A stretch of DNA of 64,000 bases from the NCBI RefSeq assembly GCF_019049655.1, contig NZ_JAFMOX010000063.1, positions 186,001 through 250,000 on the forward strand, in the 5' to 3' direction. This stretch comes from Rahnella rivi. Lineage in GTDB: Bacteria > Pseudomonadota > Gammaproteobacteria > Enterobacterales > Enterobacteriaceae. The translations under genes were made by a program, and so were the position numbers. Position 1 is the first letter of the stretch; every line of letters begins with the position of its first letter. This document shows, piece after piece, positions 59,797 through 64,000 of the stretch. Below the pieces are notes generated by a model. That model worked only from the letters and a program-made list of their open reading frames with translations. It did no database searches and had not been told where the DNA came from.

Positions 59797-61899
59797 TCAA
59801 ACAAGCGGCTTAGGCATATCCCACTGCATAATTTCTACAGTTTGGTTTTCTATATCACGGTGGTTACCTGGTTTTACCGTTTGCCTGTTTCCATAATCGT
59901 TAACAACACCTTTCGTTCCCAATGGCATAGCATGAGGGCGTTCAGGTTTATTCATGAAGGGTTTGAAAGTGGGAGGCAGAATACCGTCTTGATAGTATTT
60001 TTTTTCTTCAATTATCGGGTTTTCTGCTCTTCTCCAATCAGCACGTAATAGCAATCGATCCCAAAACTCCTGATCCTCAAATGCTTCACATTTCCCTATC
60101 GCCAAATCGTAGGCCATAGACAAGGCCGGAGCTTTTAAACTCGCAACAATGGACGAATGCTGGCTATACACTGAAGGAATCTCAGCTGCCGCCTTTAATT
60201 CTTTTTCTGTCATCCTGCGAGTTAATGTTATGTTTTGTCCTTCACCTCTCTTCCCAGATACCTCAGCGTGCAAAATTTCCCATTCCGGGTATTTTGCTTT
60301 TACTTCAATCATTTGTCCTGGTTTTAAATTGTCGCGGTCAAACAAATTCCAGAATTGCGGGCTGTTAGGTACTTCAATTGAGCTATGAACAAGCCTTTCA
60401 GCTTTCATCGCTGCTTTAGCGATATGTTTGTCGTTATCGCCTAACTTGTCTGTATATCCGGTACTGCTTTTACCCATAAGGTCAAAAATGAATGGCGTAG
60501 GCAGCAGGGGGGCATTAATAATCACATCTTTAAATGAGTAGCCTGTATTGGGCGAGTCTCCTGACTTACGTGCTGGCATTTCAAAGTGAAATCCGGTTTT
60601 ATCTCCGACCCAATAATCTCTACAAAATACCCGCTGATAGAGGTTGTTACCCATTTGATTTTTAGTTTTCATTTCATCAGGGATACCTCGCCAGCCAAAT
60701 CCCTGGATAGGGGTCATCGATACGACCTGATCGTTCGGGCAGAAATAGTTGTAGACCATGCCGAAGTTATTACGGCTGTATAGGGGATCGTTCCATAACG
60801 TCTTATGAGCATTTTTTGACAGGCAACCGCTGTCTGTGAGTTTTTGAGTGTAGTCGCCTGTATGGGGGACATTTCCCATCTGATAATGACTATTTTTTGC
60901 CATCAGTTGGCAAAAGTGTGCAAATGTTTTCTGGCGTGCGGCATCACTTTGCTGATGCCCCGGCAACATGTTCTCCATCCAACGGTTTTCCATTGAATAA
61001 GGCGAGTGATTGAGGATCACACAATCCGCAGGATCGAAGCCTTCAGCATCCACCCACATGTTTGCCAACATGGTGATAATCGTCCCCTGACTGTGTGCCA
61101 CAACATTTATAGTGTCATATCGGGTGTCTGGGTTACGCCTGATATCCAGGATCAAATCCGCCAGTCTCCGTGCGGCATAAGCCTGGTAAATACGGTGCGG
61201 GTTTTGATAAATAGGGTGACTCCAGTCCTCATCGCTCATGATACCCCCACGCGACTTGAGGCGGGCGACCATCTCAATGATCATGCCCTGGCCACCAGGG
61301 CCAAACATATCAGGAATATTGGTCGTGGCGTTGGCAAACGTACCGCCCCCTTTAGCAGAAGAAGGATCTAACCAGTTGTTTAGATTGTCAGTGTTTTCTC
61401 CATCATGGTTTTTAATTTTTGTTGCATCGAATTCGCGATAGGTATCATAGGGTAAATCGGCATCATTGCCTTTTTTGGCAAGTTCAGCTTTGTAGCGAGT
61501 CTGGTCGGCTTTCCAGGTATCATGATCAACGGGCTTGTATCCCCAATAAAAAGGAATAATGGGGGAGCGGTTGACTACCCCAATGCAGGTTTGCTCCTGC
61601 ACGGCACAGGTTTTTGTTGTGATATTGCCGTCTGTATCCGAAATGCTGAACTCTTGTACTTTCCAGTCATGCGCGTGCATGTCCTGGCGACCGAGGCGAG
61701 TGTTTAAGCCCAAACAAAGCCCTTTATCCTGATTTTCATAAGCCTCACCTACATCATTGACGCCGTGTACCAGAATCACAATGCAGGGCAGCGGAGGTTG
61801 CACGCCACAAAGTTGCACACTCATTGGCCCGGAGCCTTTAGGACGCCCGGTATCACCTTCTGACAGGATTGTTGGAGTACGTATGTTGTTAGCCGCCAT
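59797..61899 (-). CDS. T6SS Tle3-like phospholipase effector
   Basis: 700 residues. An alpha/beta-hydrolase core: ILVHGVNDVGEAYE (about 42-55) is the Tle3-type oxyanion region, and NVVAHSQGTIITML holds the nucleophile Ser270 in a HSQG elbow. The C-terminal 200 residues resemble the DUF3274 region of Tle3. No signal peptide; it would be loaded on VgrG/PAAR and act on phospholipids in the periplasm of the target cell. The ATG overlaps the vgrG stop (TAATG), and three Tli3-like immunity genes follow, the known Tle3 arrangement. Specificity (A1, A2 or D) cannot be read. Confidence 0.87.
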   Translation of the reverse strand: MAANNIRTPTILSEGDTGRPKGSGPMSVQLCGVQPPLPCIVILVHGVNDVGEAYENQDKGLCLGLNTRLGRQDMHAHDWKVQEFSISDTDGNITTKTCAVQEQTCIGVVNRSPIIPFYWGYKPVDHDTWKADQTRYKAELAKKGNDADLPYDTYREFDATKIKNHDGENTDNLNNWLDPSSAKGGGTFANATTNIPDMFGPGGQGMIIEMVARLKSRGGIMSDEDWSHPIYQNPHRIYQAYAARRLADLILDIRRNPDTRYDTINVVAHSQGTIITMLANMWVDAEGFDPADCVILNHSPYSMENRWMENMLPGHQQSDAARQKTFAHFCQLMAKNSHYQMGNVPHTGDYTQKLTDSGCLSKNAHKTLWNDPLYSRNNFGMVYNYFCPNDQVVSMTPIQGFGWRGIPDEMKTKNQMGNNLYQRVFCRDYWVGDKTGFHFEMPARKSGDSPNTGYSFKDVIINAPLLPTPFIFDLMGKSSTGYTDKLGDNDKHIAKAAMKAERLVHSSIEVPNSPQFWNLFDRDNLKPGQMIEVKAKYPEWEILHAEVSGKRGEGQNITLTRRMTEKELKAAAEIPSVYSQHSSIVASLKAPALSMAYDLAIGKCEAFEDQEFWDRLLLRADWRRAENPIIEEKKYYQDGILPPTFKPFMNKPERPHAMPLGTKGVVNDYGNRQTVKPGNHRDIENQTVEIMQWDMPKPLV

Positions 61900-64000
61900 T
61901 ATTTCACTCCCTTGATAATCTCAATTACTGCATTTTCCAGCTCATGCATTTGTAACAATGACGATTCACCCTGCTCATCAGTGACCCCTTCCGTGACAGA
62001 GCCGTCCTGACGACGGATACGGAATTTTTGATTTTTCATGACGTGCGTTGGGTCGCCATTAAAATGGAGCCGATATTTGAGTTCAAATGCACCGCTTTCA
62101 AATGACGGCATCGCCTGCTTCACGCTATCCCCACCCTGATACTCCAGTACCGGCGACTTTTGGGTAATACGGGTAGGAGCAAGCTCTTCGATCGTTCCAT
62201 CCTTAATGCGGATCCCAGCCCCGCCACACATCAGCAGCAGCTCTTTTTTGGCGTTAAGCACGATGCGGCCGTTGGTGCTGGTGATCTGCATGTCTTCAAA
62301 AGAGGTCAGCTCCATCTGGTCTTTTTGCGCCTGTAGCTGCACCTTTCCAGCAGCGGCGATGAGCTTGATGCCTAACTTGTTCGCAAATACGGAGAACAGT
62401 TCCCCGGCGGCTACCGAGAAACGACGGAATACGCTGAAACTGACATCCTGGCCTGCGGTGGCCACCAGATTCTTCCCTGCAGTTTGTTGGATCGTTTTCG
62501 GCGTGGTGTGCGCAATTCCGGCATCGCCGTAAACGACGACGCCGGGTTGAGCGAGTTTGGTGAGGTCTGTCTTGAGCCGCTCCTGATCGGTGGTTTCTGC
62601 CGGCGACGCCTGAGCGATATCGGCGGTACTCTTCAGGGTTTTGGCCAGAGCCAGGGCTTTTTCAAGCTGGGCAATGGCGGCATCCATATCCAGTTGCTGT
62701 CCCTGAGCACTGTTCTTCGGCTCGGTAGAAAGCAGCACGCCTTTACCGCCGCGAACGGCAACATAGGCATCAGTTCGCAATTCTGCGCCTTCACCTCGTT
62801 GTTTTCTGGCACTGTCCACCAGGTGTCCCAGACTGAGCTGGCTCTTACCTGAATGTACCGTGCTGATTTTTATATGTTCTTTGCCGCGTTGATCCTCAAG
62901 TCGAATCTTATTTCCAGAAGGAGTGCGGATGACGTTCCGCTTGTAGTTGGGTAACGCCACATGATCCGGGTGCATTGAATCATGCAGTGCACAGGCGATA
63001 TAAGGCCGGTCAACGTCACCATTTTCGAACGCAATGGCCACGCCGGTGGAATCCAGCAGCGGCATATGGAAGCCGTAGGTATCACCGGAATAGGGTTTAG
63101 CCAGGCGCAGCCAGCAGCTCTCAAAGCCTTTCTGCCATTCGGTGCGGTCGAAGCCAAACTGGGCGCGGTACAAACCGTCGGCGTTGATGTGGGCGTAAGG
63201 TTCGTCCGGATGCGCGCTGGAGATGCGGGCAGGCAGCGTGCCGGTGACGGTCGGCCACGGCAGCAAGGCAGGGCGATACGGATGTTGGCTATTACGCGGA
63301 ACCGCGGTGAAGGTGACGAAATACGCCGTATCGCGGGCGACGTTGGTAGAGTTCGTGGAAACTATCAGCAGGCCGTCCGGCGCTTCAGGCCAGTCTTTGC
63401 CGGGCGTGGTGATGACCATCCACGGACGCAGCGTCATGCAGTTGGACTTGCCCTCAAAGGTGATTTGCTCACTAAGGTAACGTTCCTGACGGCGCTTCGC
63501 GTACCACATGCCCTGTCCGGGATCGCTGCTGTATTCCTTGCCCGGCTCGGGATAGTACTCACCCCAGCGGTAATCTTCGGCAACCAGCGCCGGATAGTCC
63601 GGATTGGTTTCCGTCGTGCCGGTCATATCGCTTTGTGCCGCGGGGTAATAGTCGTCGTTAACCGTGACAGATTTCGGGATAGATTTACGGCTGACCGACA
63701 TCTCCCACACTGATTCCAGGCCGCCGTCGAACATGCCCGCCGGGTTGCGGAACGGGATGGCAACGGATTCAGGCCAGGCGTAGGAATGGTCGGCCAGCAC
63801 CATGACGTCGCAGTTGTTCTCTTCGTCATATTCGAAGAAGTAGGAGATACCGCTGTCTGCCAGGCGGCGCGCAATGTGGGCGTATTCGCTTTCGCCGAAC
63901 TGCATCATAAATTTTTTCAGCGGATACTGATCATTGAGCGCAAACCGAAAATCCAGCCGGTCCATGTTGTAACGCAGGAAGGTGTTTTCGGTCATGCTGA
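61899..64000 (-). CDS. vgrG: T6SS spike protein VgrG (5' truncated by window end)
   Basis: The frame is open to the right edge; the ATG near 63995 lies inside the gp27-like domain (RYNMDRLDFRFALNDQYPLKKF corresponds to the region about 140 residues into other VgrGs), so the true start is outside. Visible: gp27/gp5-like parts with WQKGFESCWLRLAKPYSGDTYGFH, a DUF2345-type region (AAAGKVQLQAQKDQMELTSFEDM), and a C-terminal extension of about 90 residues (FELKYRLHFNGDPTHVMKNQKFRI) that probably docks the effector. No enzymatic C-terminal domain. One-base overlap with the Tle3-like gene. Confidence 0.93.
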   Translation of the reverse strand, partial: SMTENTFLRYNMDRLDFRFALNDQYPLKKFMMQFGESEYAHIARRLADSGISYFFEYDEENNCDVMVLADHSYAWPESVAIPFRNPAGMFDGGLESVWEMSVSRKSIPKSVTVNDDYYPAAQSDMTGTTETNPDYPALVAEDYRWGEYYPEPGKEYSSDPGQGMWYAKRRQERYLSEQITFEGKSNCMTLRPWMVITTPGKDWPEAPDGLLIVSTNSTNVARDTAYFVTFTAVPRNSQHPYRPALLPWPTVTGTLPARISSAHPDEPYAHINADGLYRAQFGFDRTEWQKGFESCWLRLAKPYSGDTYGFHMPLLDSTGVAIAFENGDVDRPYIACALHDSMHPDHVALPNYKRNVIRTPSGNKIRLEDQRGKEHIKISTVHSGKSQLSLGHLVDSARKQRGEGAELRTDAYVAVRGGKGVLLSTEPKNSAQGQQLDMDAAIAQLEKALALAKTLKSTADIAQASPAETTDQERLKTDLTKLAQPGVVVYGDAGIAHTTPKTIQQTAGKNLVATAGQDVSFSVFRRFSVAAGELFSVFANKLGIKLIAAAGKVQLQAQKDQMELTSFEDMQITSTNGRIVLNAKKELLLMCGGAGIRIKDGTIEELAPTRITQKSPVLEYQGGDSVKQAMPSFESGAFELKYRLHFNGDPTHVMKNQKFRIRRQDGSVTEGVTDEQGESSLLQMHELENAVIEIIKGVK

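Noticed and set aside
1..64000. Insertion sequences, integrases, tRNA or rRNA genes
   Set aside because: No transposase or integrase pattern, no terminal inverted repeats with target duplication and no tRNA-like cloverleaf were noticed on reading; small remnants could be missed without a search.

Overview
The window looks like part of a large plasmid (or a secondary replicon) of an Enterobacterales bacterium. The coding style, the E. coli-like HipBA and GabT proteins, the PqiBC pair, a Zur-like operator and the type VI secretion genes suggest the Rahnella / Serratia / Pantoea neighbourhood. This is an inference from protein resemblance; no 16S or other marker gene is present. The plasmid assignment rests on a Rep_3-type initiator with about 18 iterons, a DnaA box and a ParA/ParG-like partition pair at 28.7-33.4 kb.

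Layout. 0-1.7 kb: 3' part of pqiB and pqiC (envelope lipid transport). 1.7-8.0 kb: a five-gene operon behind a Zur-like box, with two ABC ATPases, an MFS carrier, a substrate-binding lipoprotein and one protein in which both permeases are fused; a DMT/EamA exporter follows. 9.1-15.4 kb: a TerY-P type signalling cluster (three VWA proteins, a TerD protein, a PP2C phosphatase and a Ser/Thr kinase). 15.5-17.1 kb: hipBA toxin-antitoxin with four phased HipB operators. 17.2-28.5 kb: catabolic genes (GntR regulator, RspA/ManD-type dehydratase, PTS EIIBC, FAH-family hydrolase, LysR regulator) and a five-gene dipeptide/oligopeptide ABC transporter.

28.7-33.4 kb is the replication and partition core. 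It holds repA, an iteron origin of about 1.1 kb, a parG-like gene, parA, and upstream of parA about 1.4 kb of gene-free DNA built from degenerate 8-bp repeats with three perfect tandem blocks. I read this as an unusually long centromere.

33.4-47.6 kb is a nitrogen catabolism island: a PotA-type ATPase, a MocR/GabR regulator, gabT, gabD, polyamine-type SBP and permeases, then SDR + APH-like kinase + class-III phospho-lyase-like aminotransferase, and a FadR-type GntR regulator. A shared TGATGCATCA palindrome lies upstream of the transporter, upstream of the SDR operon and in the regulator's own promoter, which suggests one regulon. The kinase/phospho-lyase pair points to an amino-alcohol substrate entering through an aldehyde. 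Inside this island lies an AT-rich solitary gene with a YopT/AvrPphB-like cysteine protease signature.

47.6-64.0 kb is one half of a type VI secretion locus read on the minus strand: VgrG (cut by the window end), a Tle3-like phospholipase effector, three tandem Tli3-like immunity lipoproteins, two further lipoproteins (one a YceK-like/Sel1-repeat fusion), PAAR, a membrane protein, TssM, TssJ, TssF and TssG. The sheath, Hcp, ClpV, TssK and TssL genes are not in the window.
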